From: Acidobacteriaceae bacterium
Lineage (GTDB): Bacteria; Acidobacteriota; Terriglobia; Terriglobales; Acidobacteriaceae
NCBI GenBank assembly: GCA_003139795.1
Contig: PLGM01000408.1
Coordinates: forward strand, 1 to 40,898
Direction: 5' to 3'
Length of the DNA stretch: 40,898 nt
The stretch's first letter is position 1; each line of letters starts with the position of its first letter. The notes under the pieces are model-generated. The model did not search any database. It was given only the letters and a program-made list of their open reading frames with translations, and was not told the DNA's origin. Positions 24,536-31,822 of this stretch are shown here, in pieces. The translations under genes were made by a program, and so were the position numbers.

Positions 24536-26749
24536 TCAGTTCCCCGGCGGCATATACCGCGCAAACCACTCCACCGCCCGCTCCATCACGTCCCGCACGT
24601 GCGCCGGATCCACGAACCCGTGCCCTTCGTTGGGGTAGACCACCAGTTGCGTCGGAACATGCTGGTCCCTGAGCGCGTGCCAGAACTCGTAGGACTGCGG
24701 CGCCGGGCACTCCCCGTCCCGGTCCCCCACCACCACCAGCGTCGGCGTCCGCGCCTGCTTGATGAAGTTGATCGCCGAACTCTTCGCGTAAACTGCCGCA
24801 TCGTCGTACACCGACGCGCCAAAATAAGGAATCATCCACTGGTCGATCGAGTTCTCCCCGTAATAGCTCTGCCAGTCCGAGATCCCCGCGCCCGCAACCG
24901 CCGCCTTGAACCGCTGCGTCTGGGTCACGGCAAACATGCTCATGAAACCGCCGTAGCTCCACCCGGCAAGGCCCACGCGATTGGGGTCCACGGGGTACTT
25001 CGCCAGCACCGCATCCACTCCGGCCAGAATGTCGCGCAGGTCGCCGTACCCGAAGTCCTTGCGGTTGGCCTGCGTAAACTCCTCGCCCTGCCCGTAGCTG
25101 CCGCGCGGATTGGGAAGCAACACAAAGTAGCCGAGCGCGGAGAACGCTGCCTCGCCCAACCCTCCGCCCCCGCCCCAGTGCGCCACCACCGCCGCGGCTG
25201 GGCCGCCGTGTACCTCCACGATCATCGGATACTTCTTCGCGGGGTCATAGTCTTTCGGCAGCATCAGCCAGCCCTGTACGTGGAACCTATCGCTCTTCCA
25301 CGAAAGCGAGACCGACTTGCCCCACCCCGGTTCCACCCCATCGTTCAGGTGCGTCAATTGGATCACGCCCTCCAGGCCCGCTGTCATCACCGTCCCCGGC
25401 TTGGCTTCATACACCTCCACCGGGTGGTCGAACGTGCTGGCGCGAAACACGAACAGTGAGCGATCGGCCGTAGACGACAGGCTCAGTTCCATCTCCCCAT
25501 CCCCCACGCCGCCCGGAATGCTGAAAATCGGCGCACCAAAGCTCGTGGCCACGCTCTCACTGGTCCGGTCGCCTTGCAGCCGAAACCGCACCAACTGGCT
25601 GTTGCCGCCCGCCAACTCGCTCACAAAAATATGGTCGTCGTCGCCCCACTCGATCCACGCCGGCGACGTAGGCCGCTGCGGCGTAAGATCTACCGGCTGC
25701 CCTCCATCGGCGGAGACAATCCACACATCCCCGCCCGTCGAGCCCTGGTCGCTCATCAACCCGCCGATGAACGCAATCGCCTTCCCGTCCGGCGACCACC
25801 GCGGCACAGCAATCTGCAATCCGTGCAGGGCCCCGGAAACCTCCGCCGGCACCAGAATCGCGACTGGCGCGCCGCCCTGCTCCTGCGTATACAGCTTCGC
25901 CACCCACCAGTTGTTCTCTCCCGGCGGATCGGCCGCCACATACGCCAGCCCCTTCGAATCCGGCCGCCAGTCGAACTCATACACATGCTGGTTGGCGGGC
26001 GTGAGGAAATTGAAGAGCGGTATGAGGTTTCTCCCCGTGGAAGCCAAGAGACGATTCGACGTTGGCGCCGAACTATCCTCCCCATTCCAGTTTGGAGGGA
26101 CGGTTACATCGGCAACCCGCTGAATCTCCACCCCATCCTCGCCGATCACCCCCGACGGCGGCTTCATCGCCGCCAGCGCCCCAGCCGGCCGCGTCGCTCC
26201 CTCCACATAAAGGAAGGCCACGCTGTGCCCGTCCGGCGAAAAAGCCGGCGCATCGACCTCGCCTTTCAGCTCCGTCAGCCGCCGCGCCACGCTCCCGTCC
26301 ACCCGCGCAAAATATAAATCCGTCTGCTCGCCCGGCCTGGCGCAATCTGAAAAGAATGCCAGCCCCTGGGCGTCCGGCGACCACGCGATCTCCCCCTCGT
26401 GACAGTGCTGCTCGGGCTTGGCCGCGGCCGTCACCCGCTCGCTCTTCTCCAGGTCCTTCAGCGGGGCCACGCGAATCTCCGCACCGTCCTTCCCATACTT
26501 CACCCAGGCCAGCCTCTTGCCGTCCGGCGACACCGCCACCTGCCCCATCCCCCGGCCCCGGTTCAGCCCCTTCAGCACCTCATCGATATGCGCCCGGTCG
26601 GGCGCCTGCGCCGCCGCCGAATCCTGCGCCGCGGCAGCGTGGGAATCCTGCGCCTGCGTATAGGAAAGGTTGAAAACCGAGCCCAGAATCAGGGCAGCGC
26701 CCGCAATCAGCCCGGAGCGACGAGATTTGCGAAGCCGAGTCAAAAACAT
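24536..26749 (-). CDS. S9-family serine peptidase (prolyl oligopeptidase/acylaminoacyl-peptidase type), exported
   Basis: The 737-residue protein begins with a twin-arginine-like or Sec signal (RKSRRSGLIAGAALILGSVF, then cleavage near TQAQ). A WD40/TolB-like propeller follows (residues 55-480) with repeated SPDGKRLAWV, SPDAQGLAFF, SPDGHSVAFL and SPDGKAIAFIGG blades. The C-terminal alpha/beta-hydrolase domain has the oxyanion region PMIVEVHGGP and the nucleophile in GWSYGG (Ser near residue 598). The acid is Asp in VVGDRDGE (near 673) and the base is His in NEGHGF (near 707). The triad is complete, so it should be active, trimming short peptides in the periplasm. It stands alone, with the divergent membrane/XRE pair upstream. 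Confidence 0.88.
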   Translation of the reverse strand: MFLTRLRKSRRSGLIAGAALILGSVFNLSYTQAQDSHAAAAQDSAAAQAPDRAHIDEVLKGLNRGRGMGQVAVSPDGKRLAWVKYGKDGAEIRVAPLKDLEKSERVTAAAKPEQHCHEGEIAWSPDAQGLAFFSDCARPGEQTDLYFARVDGSVARRLTELKGEVDAPAFSPDGHSVAFLYVEGATRPAGALAAMKPPSGVIGEDGVEIQRVADVTVPPNWNGEDSSAPTSNRLLASTGRNLIPLFNFLTPANQHVYEFDWRPDSKGLAYVAADPPGENNWWVAKLYTQEQGGAPVAILVPAEVSGALHGLQIAVPRWSPDGKAIAFIGGLMSDQGSTGGDVWIVSADGGQPVDLTPQRPTSPAWIEWGDDDHIFVSELAGGNSQLVRFRLQGDRTSESVATSFGAPIFSIPGGVGDGEMELSLSSTADRSLFVFRASTFDHPVEVYEAKPGTVMTAGLEGVIQLTHLNDGVEPGWGKSVSLSWKSDRFHVQGWLMLPKDYDPAKKYPMIVEVHGGPAAAVVAHWGGGGGLGEAAFSALGYFVLLPNPRGSYGQGEEFTQANRKDFGYGDLRDILAGVDAVLAKYPVDPNRVGLAGWSYGGFMSMFAVTQTQRFKAAVAGAGISDWQSYYGENSIDQWMIPYFGASVYDDAAVYAKSSAINFIKQARTPTLVVVGDRDGECPAPQSYEFWHALRDQHVPTQLVVYPNEGHGFVDPAHVRDVMERAVEWFARYMPPGN

Positions 26750-26826
26750 ATCGAAATGCTATCAGGCGCAATCCGCCGCTGCGGAAGCCCGCCAGGGTCT
26801 CAGCCTGACCCAGAATCGCCTCAAAA

Positions 26827-26883
26827 AAAAGACAAGAATACTTGACATTATTCGGCAGTATATGTAAAGTAGTCTTGTCTTTT
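26827..26883. promoter_or_regulatory. Perfect 11-bp inverted repeat framing the promoter of the membrane protein/XRE pair
   Basis: AAAAGACAAGA (26827-26837) and TCTTGTCTTTT (26873-26883) are exact reverse complements. They sit just upstream of the -35 and directly on the expected transcription start of the promoter at 26842-26870. A smaller palindrome CAAGAATACTTG (26833-26844) overlaps the left half and the -35. This looks like an operator for autoregulation, possibly by the small XRE protein of the operon (inference). Confidence 0.6.
26842..26870 (+). promoter_or_regulatory. Sigma-70-type promoter
   Basis: A perfect -35 TTGACA (26842-26847), a 17-base spacer and a -10 TAAAGT (26865-26870) lie 30 bases before the ATG of the four-helix membrane protein. 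It drives the membrane protein and XRE pair. Confidence 0.65.
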
Positions 26884-26900
26884 AGGAAAGGACACTCGTC

Positions 26901-27311
26901 ATGATCTTGCTCAACAAGCAGTCGAGCCCACTGCAACGGTGGACTCTACGCGCCTTCACCATCAACTTCCTTTTGCTGGTCGCCCTCAGCACCTTCGCCC
27001 GCATGGTTTTCGAGCACAGCCATCCCGGCAAGGCGATCATTTATCTGCTCTCCTTCCTGCCGGCCATCCCCGTTGTAGGCATGGTGGCCGTGATTGGGCG
27101 CTACCTTTCGCGGGAGACCGATGAGTTCGTCCGCATGCTGGCTACCCACTCCCTGCTCTGGGCCCTGGGCGTCACCATGGTCGCGGATACGATTCTCGGC
27201 GCGCTCAATCAGTACAACTTCCTGCCCGGCTTGTTGCCGGTGCTGAACATCGAACTGTTCTGGATCACCGCCCTGATCGCCCTGCACATCCAGTTATGGA
27301 GGAACCGATGA
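26901..27311 (+). CDS. Four-helix membrane protein, partner of an XRE regulator
   Basis: The 136-residue protein has four predicted membrane helices, near residues 18-37, 45-66, 84-104 and 110-130. Loops are short, and the second contains GRYLSRETDEFVRMLATHS, the most conserved-looking piece. The stop codon overlaps the start of the following XRE gene (ATGA), so the two are translated together. I recall small four-helix proteins paired with a YozG-like HTH protein from several phyla, but the function is unknown to me. AAAGGA lies about 9 bases before the ATG. It might sense a membrane signal and relay it to the regulator, which is conjecture. Confidence 0.7.
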   Translation: MILLNKQSSPLQRWTLRAFTINFLLLVALSTFARMVFEHSHPGKAIIYLLSFLPAIPVVGMVAVIGRYLSRETDEFVRMLATHSLLWALGVTMVADTILGALNQYNFLPGLLPVLNIELFWITALIALHIQLWRNR

Positions 27312-27514
27312 AGAACCGGCTTCGCGTCCTCCGCGCCGAGCGTGGCTGGAGCCAGGCCGACCTCGCCGCCCGCCTCCAAGTCTCCCGCCAATCCGTCAAC
27401 GCCATTGAAACCGGCCGCTTCGATCCCAGCCTGCCCCTTGCCTTCAAGCTCGCAAGGCTCTTCGGAACCACCATCGAGTTCATCTTCGCCGACGACCCAA
27501 GCGCCTTCCAATGA
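27308..27514 (+). CDS. XRE-family (YozG-like) transcriptional regulator
   Basis: This 68-residue protein is almost a bare helix-turn-helix: NRLRVLRAERGWSQADLAAR, then VSRQSVNAIETGRFDPSLPL, then FKLARLFGTTIEFIF. The pattern and length match the small XRE/Cro proteins of the YozG type, which control their own operons. The ATG at 27308 shares four bases (ATGA) with the end of the membrane-protein gene. An in-frame ATG at 27296 is less likely because GGAGG lies between the two. A probable operator is the 11-bp inverted repeat at 26827-26883. Confidence 0.85.
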   Translation: MKNRLRVLRAERGWSQADLAARLQVSRQSVNAIETGRFDPSLPLAFKLARLFGTTIEFIFADDPSAFQ

Positions 27515-27584
27515 CCCCCGTTGAGGATGCGTCCGCTCAGAATCGTTCAGGTGTTCCCTGGTCCGCCAATCGGCCATCGACAAT

Positions 27585-27602
27585 ATAAGCAAAATTGCTT
27601 AT
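27585..27602. promoter_or_regulatory. Palindromic operator of the hicAB module
   Basis: ATAAGCAA and TTGCTTAT are exact reverse complements separated by two bases, ending 9 bases before the hicA start codon. TATAAG within the left half may be the -10. HicB antitoxins bind such palindromes in the hicA promoter, so this fits autoregulation. Confidence 0.6.
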
Positions 27603-27611
27603 TCTTAACTC

Positions 27612-27773
27612 GTGAAGAGCAGCGAGTTCAAGCGGTGGCTGGCAGCACAAGGAGCCACCTTCAGGCCGGCCAAGGGTTCGCACTTGAAGGTGGAATTGAA
27701 CGGCAAAACCTCCTTTCTTCCAATGCACAGCAAAGAACTCAAGACGGGCCTTGTTGTGAGCATCAAAAAGTAG
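27612..27773 (+). CDS. hicA: HicA-family toxin (mRNA interferase), shortened by an amber codon
   Basis: The 53-residue protein carries the HicA double-stranded-RNA-binding-like fold: SSEFKRWLAAQGATFRPAKG, then the catalytic His in GSHLKVEL, then SFLPMHSKELKTGLVVSIKK. HicA toxins cut mRNA and are held in check by HicB. The family usually ends KKQLGLK or similar. Here the codon after KK is TAG and the next four in-frame codons read L-G-L-K before a second TAG (27786), so a single CAG-to-TAG change seems to have removed the last five residues. The start is a GTG without a clear Shine-Dalgarno site. It is followed 22 bases later by hicB. Confidence 0.8.
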   Translation: MKSSEFKRWLAAQGATFRPAKGSHLKVELNGKTSFLPMHSKELKTGLVVSIKK

Positions 27774-27795
27774 CTAGGGCTCAAATAGGAGGATT

Positions 27796-28215
27796 ATGTT
27801 GCGCTATCCAGCACACTTTGAAGCGGCTAAGGAAGGCGGGTTTGTTGTCACCTTCCCCGACATCCCCGAGGCGATTACCCAGGGCGAAAGCGTGGAAGAT
27901 GCTCTGCTCCATGCCGCCGACGTTCTGGAATCGGCTTTGGATTACTACATCGAGGAGGGCCTTCCCATCCCCGCTCCCTCCAAACCCAAGCGCGGCCAAC
28001 ACTTGGTTGAGTTGCCGGCCAGTTACACCGCCAAAATCCTGCTCCTGAACGAAATGGCAGCGCAGAAAGTGCGACCGGCGGAATTGGCGCGGCGCTTGAA
28101 GGTGACGCCGCAAGAGGTAACCCGGTTGATTGACGTTCACCACACGACAAAAATCGACGGCATCGCTGGCGCGCTGAAGGCCCTCGGGAAAACCATGGAG
28201 ATTCGCGCCATATGA
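27796..28215 (+). CDS. hicB: HicB-family antitoxin with C-terminal DNA-binding domain
   Basis: The 139-residue protein has the HicB N-terminal partial RNase H-like fold: RYPAHFEAAKEGGFVVTFPD, then AITQGESVEDALLHAADVLE, then EGLPIPAPS. It neutralises HicA. A helix-turn-helix follows (residues 94-125, ELARRLKVTPQEVTRLIDVH), which should bind the operator upstream of hicA. A strong AGGAGG sits 5 bases before the ATG, much better than for hicA, as expected if antitoxin must be in excess. The next gene on the right, kdsA, is convergent. Confidence 0.88.
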   Translation: MLRYPAHFEAAKEGGFVVTFPDIPEAITQGESVEDALLHAADVLESALDYYIEEGLPIPAPSKPKRGQHLVELPASYTAKILLLNEMAAQKVRPAELARRLKVTPQEVTRLIDVHHTTKIDGIAGALKALGKTMEIRAI

Positions 28216-28270
28216 AGCAACTGCGAGCCTGCGCCTCGCTGAATTGCTAGCTGGCTGAGCCGCCGACTCG

Positions 28271-29083
28271 CTACCCCGCCGCCGCATGAATCGCCAGCAG
28301 CCTTTCCAGCAGCGGCTTAAGCAGCTTCAAATCCAGCGCATTCGCCCCGTCCGACTTGGCGTTCGCCGGGTCGTCGTGAACCTCCAGAAACAGTCCGTCG
28401 ATCCCCGCCGCCACCGCCGCCCGCGCCAGCAGCGGAATGAACTCCGGCTGGCCGCCGCTCACCCCGCCCGCCGCCGAAGGCTGCTGCACCGAGTGCGTCC
28501 CGTCAAACACTACCGGCGCCAGACGCCGCATCACCGGCAATGAGCGAAAATCCACCACCAGCGTGTTGTACCCGAAGCTCGTCCCCCGCTCGGTCAGAAA
28601 CACCCGCTCGTTGCCCGTCGAGCGCACCTTCTCCACCGGGTGCTCCATATCCCACGGCGCCACAAACTGCCCCTTCTTGATGTTCACCGCGCGCCCCGTC
28701 TTGCCCGCGGCCACCAGCAGGTCGGTCTGCCGGCAGAGGAACGCCGGAATCTGCAGCACGTCCACTGCCTCAGCCGCTATCTCACAATGGCCGGGCTCAT
28801 GCACGTCGGTCAGCACCGGCAGCCCCGTATCCTTGGCCAGCCGCCCCAGAATCCGCACGCCCTCCACCAGCCCCGGCCCGCGAAAGCTCTTCACGCTGGT
28901 CCGGTTCGCCTTGTCGTAGCTGGCCTTGAAGATGAACGGAATGCCCAAGTCCGCCGCAATCCGCTGGATCGCGTCCGCCATGGTCCGCACGTGCGCCTCG
29001 CCCTCGATCACGCATGGTCCGGCGATCAGGAACAGTTGTCCCTCGCCCACGTGCACCGGCCCGATTTCAAAGCAGTTGCTCAC
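28271..29083 (-). CDS. kdsA: 3-deoxy-8-phosphooctulonate synthase (KDO-8-P synthase)
   Basis: KdsA condenses arabinose-5-phosphate with phosphoenolpyruvate to make KDO-8-phosphate for lipopolysaccharide. The 270-residue barrel has FLIAGPCVIE (Cys24), FIFKASYDKANRTSVKSFRG, VLTDVHEP, FLCRQTDLL, TERGTSFGYNTLVVDFRSL, VVFDGTHSVQQP and EVHDDPANAKSDGAN, all family hallmarks. The Cys in GPCVIE marks the metal-dependent class (as in Aquifex); E. coli KdsA has Asn there. The start is a GTG at 29083 with weak Shine-Dalgarno support; the frame continues upstream but without family resemblance. No other LPS gene is adjacent. It shows the host is Gram-negative. Confidence 0.92.
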   Translation of the reverse strand: MSNCFEIGPVHVGEGQLFLIAGPCVIEGEAHVRTMADAIQRIAADLGIPFIFKASYDKANRTSVKSFRGPGLVEGVRILGRLAKDTGLPVLTDVHEPGHCEIAAEAVDVLQIPAFLCRQTDLLVAAGKTGRAVNIKKGQFVAPWDMEHPVEKVRSTGNERVFLTERGTSFGYNTLVVDFRSLPVMRRLAPVVFDGTHSVQQPSAAGGVSGGQPEFIPLLARAAVAAGIDGLFLEVHDDPANAKSDGANALDLKLLKPLLERLLAIHAAAG

Positions 29084-29293
29084 GATGCCGATTCTACCCT
29101 GCCGGCCAACGCCACCCGGCACAGCCGTTGTGTTTGCGCGGCAATGGCCGCCTGCCGCCGGCAAGACAGGGAATCTCCGCCGGCCCTGCGCCGCTCCCCA
29201 CAGCCTGCGGTCTTCTCCTCAGCGCCTTTCGCCCCGCTCCCGCCTCAAGGTGGCTGGGAACAACTCCACCGGGTTGACGGCGCCAGGGTCTGT

Positions 29294-29863
29294 TCACACA
29301 GGAAGACACTGATCCACATGGCTCCTAGACCACTCCCAAAGCGCCCGGTCCAGCGCGTGCAGAGCTGTCGGACCGGGAAGTTCGTCTTGCGGTTCGACGA
29401 TCCCGCGCTCCGCCAGCCGCTTGCAAAAGGCCACGTATTCGGTATAGAACTCCACATCGTGCCGCGCGTGCCCCAGCGCTTCCAGAGCGCGAAAATCCAG
29501 CACGTTGTACCGTTCCGGCGCAATTGCCGCCAGAATCGCCGAGGCGATGGAAAGGTCGATGCCGCGCAGCGACGTCAGAGCCTCGACCGCGTCCCGCACC
29601 GATGTTTCGGGAGAAGCTGCAATCGCCAGAACCCTCTTGATCTTCGCCTCGCTGTTGCCAACCAGGTAATGAACCATCCGTTCCGACTTCCAGCGAACGA
29701 TCACCTCCAGGTTGACCAGCGAGTAGTCTCCGCCGCGGATCGCTGCCCCGGCTTCAAACGCTGCCTTCTCCAACTGTTGTTCGCGTGCGCCGGCTTTCTC
29801 CCAATACTGCTCCGCCAATTGCTGAAGTTCCGATTCTGCGGGTTGAAGTTCAAAGTGAGCCAT
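29294..29863 (-). CDS. Unknown protein with helix-hairpin-helix-like segment
   Basis: The 189-residue, mostly helical and soluble protein has the segment SLRGIDLSIASAILAAIAPE followed by YNVLDFRALEALG. This resembles the helix-hairpin-helix region of HhH-GPD-like proteins and of uncharacterised proteins with the pattern GVGxxxASAIL...DxRA. The N-terminal half has many Glu, Gln and Ala (AEQYWEKAGAREQQLEKAA) and a conserved-looking VIVRWKSERMVHYL. No catalytic Lys/Asp pair of a glycosylase can be assigned with confidence. GGAGGA is 9 bases before the ATG at 29863, and a good promoter lies upstream. It starts the accessory stretch of the window and may be part of a defence or mobile cargo set, which is speculation. 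Confidence 0.65.
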   Translation of the reverse strand: MAHFELQPAESELQQLAEQYWEKAGAREQQLEKAAFEAGAAIRGGDYSLVNLEVIVRWKSERMVHYLVGNSEAKIKRVLAIAASPETSVRDAVEALTSLRGIDLSIASAILAAIAPERYNVLDFRALEALGHARHDVEFYTEYVAFCKRLAERGIVEPQDELPGPTALHALDRALWEWSRSHVDQCLPV

Positions 29864-29896
29864 GACGTCGGGTCCTCCGTACATGAAAGCGATGCC

Positions 29897-29926
29897 ACAA
29901 TAGGCCCCGCAAAAAGCCATTGTCAA
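29897..29926 (-). promoter_or_regulatory. Promoter of the HhH-like gene
   Basis: On the minus strand a perfect TTGACA (29926-29921) is followed by an 18-base spacer and TATTGT (29902-29897). The start codon at 29863 is 34 bases downstream of the -10. Confidence 0.5.
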
Positions 29927-30162
29927 TCACGAAAAGAACACTCCGCGGGATGGACCCCGGAATCGGAGACCGGGCTGCCCAAATGGGAGGTCCGACGGGC
30001 GCAGAGTTCGTGCCCAAGGTCACGCTGCGAACAGCGCCCTCAGAGGCTTCAAACCTGTACCGGCCGCCCGTCGCCGCAAGCCCGCCATTCGTCCCATCAT
30101 CGGATGGAGGTCCAAACTTCGCCGCCTCCCGCCGCTCCACCTGCAGGCATACTGCAAATTCG

Positions 30163-30191
30163 ATGAGAAATGCCATTCACAATGGTAAAAT
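30163..30191 (+). promoter_or_regulatory. vapBC promoter, probably leaderless, with operator in the spacer
   Basis: A -35-like ATGAGA (30163-30168), a 17-base spacer and a strong -10 TAAAAT (30186-30191) end only 6 bases before the vapB ATG (30198). Transcription would therefore start at or next to the start codon, and no Shine-Dalgarno site exists. The palindrome CCATT-CAC-AATGG (30173-30185) fills the spacer and a further CCATT (30193-30197) abuts the ATG, so AATGG/CCATT half-sites flank the -10. Confidence 0.55.
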
Positions 30192-30197
30192 GCCATT

Positions 30198-30476
30198 ATG
30201 TCTACCACCGTTGAGATCGACAAAGCCGGCCGCGTCGTCGTCCCCAAAAAGTTCCGCGATGCCCTCCACCTCACCCCCGGCACCCGCCTCAAAATCGACC
30301 GCACCGGCGACACGCTGACGCTGGAGCAGGATTTCCCTGAACCCAAGCTGGAGATGATCGACGGATTATGGGTGATGACCGACGGGCCTCCAGCGGATAT
30401 CGATATTCCTAAGTTGATTCGCCAGGGTTACGAGGAGCGCCACAAGAGAATCATGGAAGGCAGTGGGCTGGAGTGA
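30198..30476 (+). CDS. vapB: AbrB/MazE-family antitoxin (VapB)
   Basis: The 92-residue protein opens with the swapped-hairpin DNA-binding domain STTVEIDKAGRVVVPKKFRD, then LHLTPGTRLKIDRTGDTLTL (residues 2-45), as in AbrB, MazE and VapB. The C-terminal part (DGLWVMTDGPPADIDIPKLI, then RQGYEERHKR) should wrap around the toxin. It binds and neutralises the PIN toxin encoded next and represses the operon via the CCATT/AATGG sites. Its end overlaps the toxin start by four bases (GTGA). The mRNA appears to be leaderless. Confidence 0.9.
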   Translation: MSTTVEIDKAGRVVVPKKFRDALHLTPGTRLKIDRTGDTLTLEQDFPEPKLEMIDGLWVMTDGPPADIDIPKLIRQGYEERHKRIMEGSGLE

Positions 30477-30898
30477 GAGTTTTTCTGGATACTTCTGTGC
30501 TGGTCGCCTCAGCGCGGAAATCGGACCAGCGTTATCAGGTCAGCCGCGGCGTGCTGATGCGGTGCCATCCCCAGGACTCATTCTGCGCCGCCCTTACCTT
30601 GGCCGAACTCTACGCATCCCTCACCGGCATGCGTCCCCCCAACCGGTTTAGGCCGGAGCAGGCGATCCTCGTCATTGACCAAGTCAAAGCCAGCCTGCAA
30701 TGCGTCACCCTTACCGCCGAAGAAGCATTCCAGACAGTCCACCGCACGGCGACTTTGAAGCTACCGGGAGGAATTATCTATGATGCCTTGCTGATGGCAT
30801 GCGCGCGAAAAGTGAATTCTGAGCGCATCTACACTTGGAACGAAGAGCACTTCCGTATGGTCGCCCCCGACCTGGCGAACCGGATCGTTACGCCGTAA
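30473..30898 (+). CDS. vapC: PIN-domain ribonuclease toxin (VapC)
   Basis: The 141-residue protein is a PIN domain: FLDTSVLVASA (first acidic residue Asp6), ALTLAELYASLTG (Glu near 44), GGIIYDALLMACARK (Asp near 103) and a final YTWNEEHFRMVAPD. This gives the acidic cluster that binds Mg2+ or Mn2+ for RNA cleavage. VapC toxins usually cut tRNA or rRNA. The start is a GTG sharing GTGA with the vapB stop codon, so translation is coupled. The four-acid set seems complete, so the toxin is probably active. Transposase remnants follow directly after it. Confidence 0.9.
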   Translation: MRVFLDTSVLVASARKSDQRYQVSRGVLMRCHPQDSFCAALTLAELYASLTGMRPPNRFRPEQAILVIDQVKASLQCVTLTAEEAFQTVHRTATLKLPGGIIYDALLMACARKVNSERIYTWNEEHFRMVAPDLANRIVTP

Positions 30899-30958
30899 GG
30901 AAAAAGCGATTGTGAAGCCATAAATCCCTAGCCAAAGATATTTGAAATTTAGGGGTAT

Positions 30959-31185
30959 TTACTTCACGCCACCAGACACAACAGGTTGTGGTTTGACCAA
31001 GGTTGCAAACGGGACGGGGCCAACCTGCACGGCTTGTTGAGCCAATCGATAGAACAGTTTGCCGCGAGATTTGGATGTGCGGCGGTGGAATCGAAAGGTG
31101 AACTCGTCCAAGTAATGGTCCAGATGCTCCGGTCCAATCGCCCCCTAACGTTTATGAGGGTGCGAACGCGGTGAAGGCGTTCCGG
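30959..31185 (-). pseudogene. C-terminal fragment of an IS1595/ISXO2-like transposase
   Basis: On the minus strand, a stretch ending at the TAA at 30959 reads GPEHLDHYLDEFTFRFHRR, then TSKSRGKLFYRLAQQAV. This is the typical C-terminus of ISXO2-like DDE transposases of the IS1595 family (HYLDEFTFRFNRRTS signature). Upstream, near 31143, the frame is broken by a TAG, and similar coding continues in another frame (LHRVRTLINV) up to about 31185. The N-terminal two-thirds, including the DDE residues and zinc ribbon, are missing. It faces the next remnant in opposite orientation. It is inactive. Confidence 0.7.
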
Positions 31186-31187
31186 AG

Positions 31188-31574
31188 GTGAATACCCAAT
31201 GGGTGAGATGCAAAACCGGCCTTTTCGTAACCAACACGCAGCTCAGGAACCGGAAGGTTGTCCGCTTCTACAACCAGCGTGGCAAGGCAGAGCAATGGAT
31301 CAAGGAAGGCAAGCAGGCGGTAAAAATGACGCGGCTAAGCTGCCACCGGTTTTCCGGCAATGAGGCTCGGCTGTGGCTCAACATTCTCGCCTACAACCTG
31401 GGCAACCTGTGGCGGCGCCTGGCTCTGCCCGGTGGGATCAAAGACTGGCCTCTGACCAGTTTGCAGCAGAGATTAGTGAAGACGGGAGGGCGGCTGGTCA
31501 AGCATGCACGGTACTATTGGCTGATGCTGGCGGACGGACACCTGACGCGAATACGGTTTGCGGCGATTTTGTGA
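31188..31574 (+). pseudogene. C-terminal fragment of an IS1380-family transposase
   Basis: The 128-residue frame reads GLFVTNTQLRNRKVVRFYNQ, then RGKAEQWIKEGKQAVKMTRL, then NEARLWLNILAYNLGNLWRR and ends RIRFAAIL. This is the end of the DDE group-1 transposase of IS1380 elements, including the catalytic-Glu segment (YNQRGKAEQWIKEGK). A full transposase has about 430-470 residues, so the first two DDE aspartates are absent. The apparent GTG start is where the fragment is joined to the IS1595 remnant. No inverted repeats could be identified. Confidence 0.8.
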
Positions 31575-31822
31575 AGGATCGCGATCTTGCCGCTTCCGGC
31601 AAACTAAGGAATTGGTGGGATACAACACGGATCGAATCGTTGAGAACCAAGGAGGATGGAGCAGTGTCTGTAACATCGGCCAGGAGGGCTCTCGATTGCG
31701 CGGGCGAACCCAGGAGGGCGCAGAATCGCCCCGTTTTTTGCCTGCAAATGCAGCTCCGGTCTTGCCGTTCCACTCAGGAGCAGTACAATTCAGTCAAATC
31801 GGATCCGAAAAGGGAGATTCCG

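Larger units (their letters stand above)
29864..30197. other. Divergent intergenic region with two promoters
   Basis: This 334-base gap separates the minus-strand HhH-like gene from vapB. It carries the promoter of the first at 29897-29926 and that of the second at 30163-30191. No gene is recognised between them. Confidence 0.4.

Noticed and set aside
28640-30166. 508-codon plus-strand frame across kdsA and the HhH-like gene
   Set aside because: It is antisense to two genes with family motifs and good ribosome sites and has no recognisable domain of its own.
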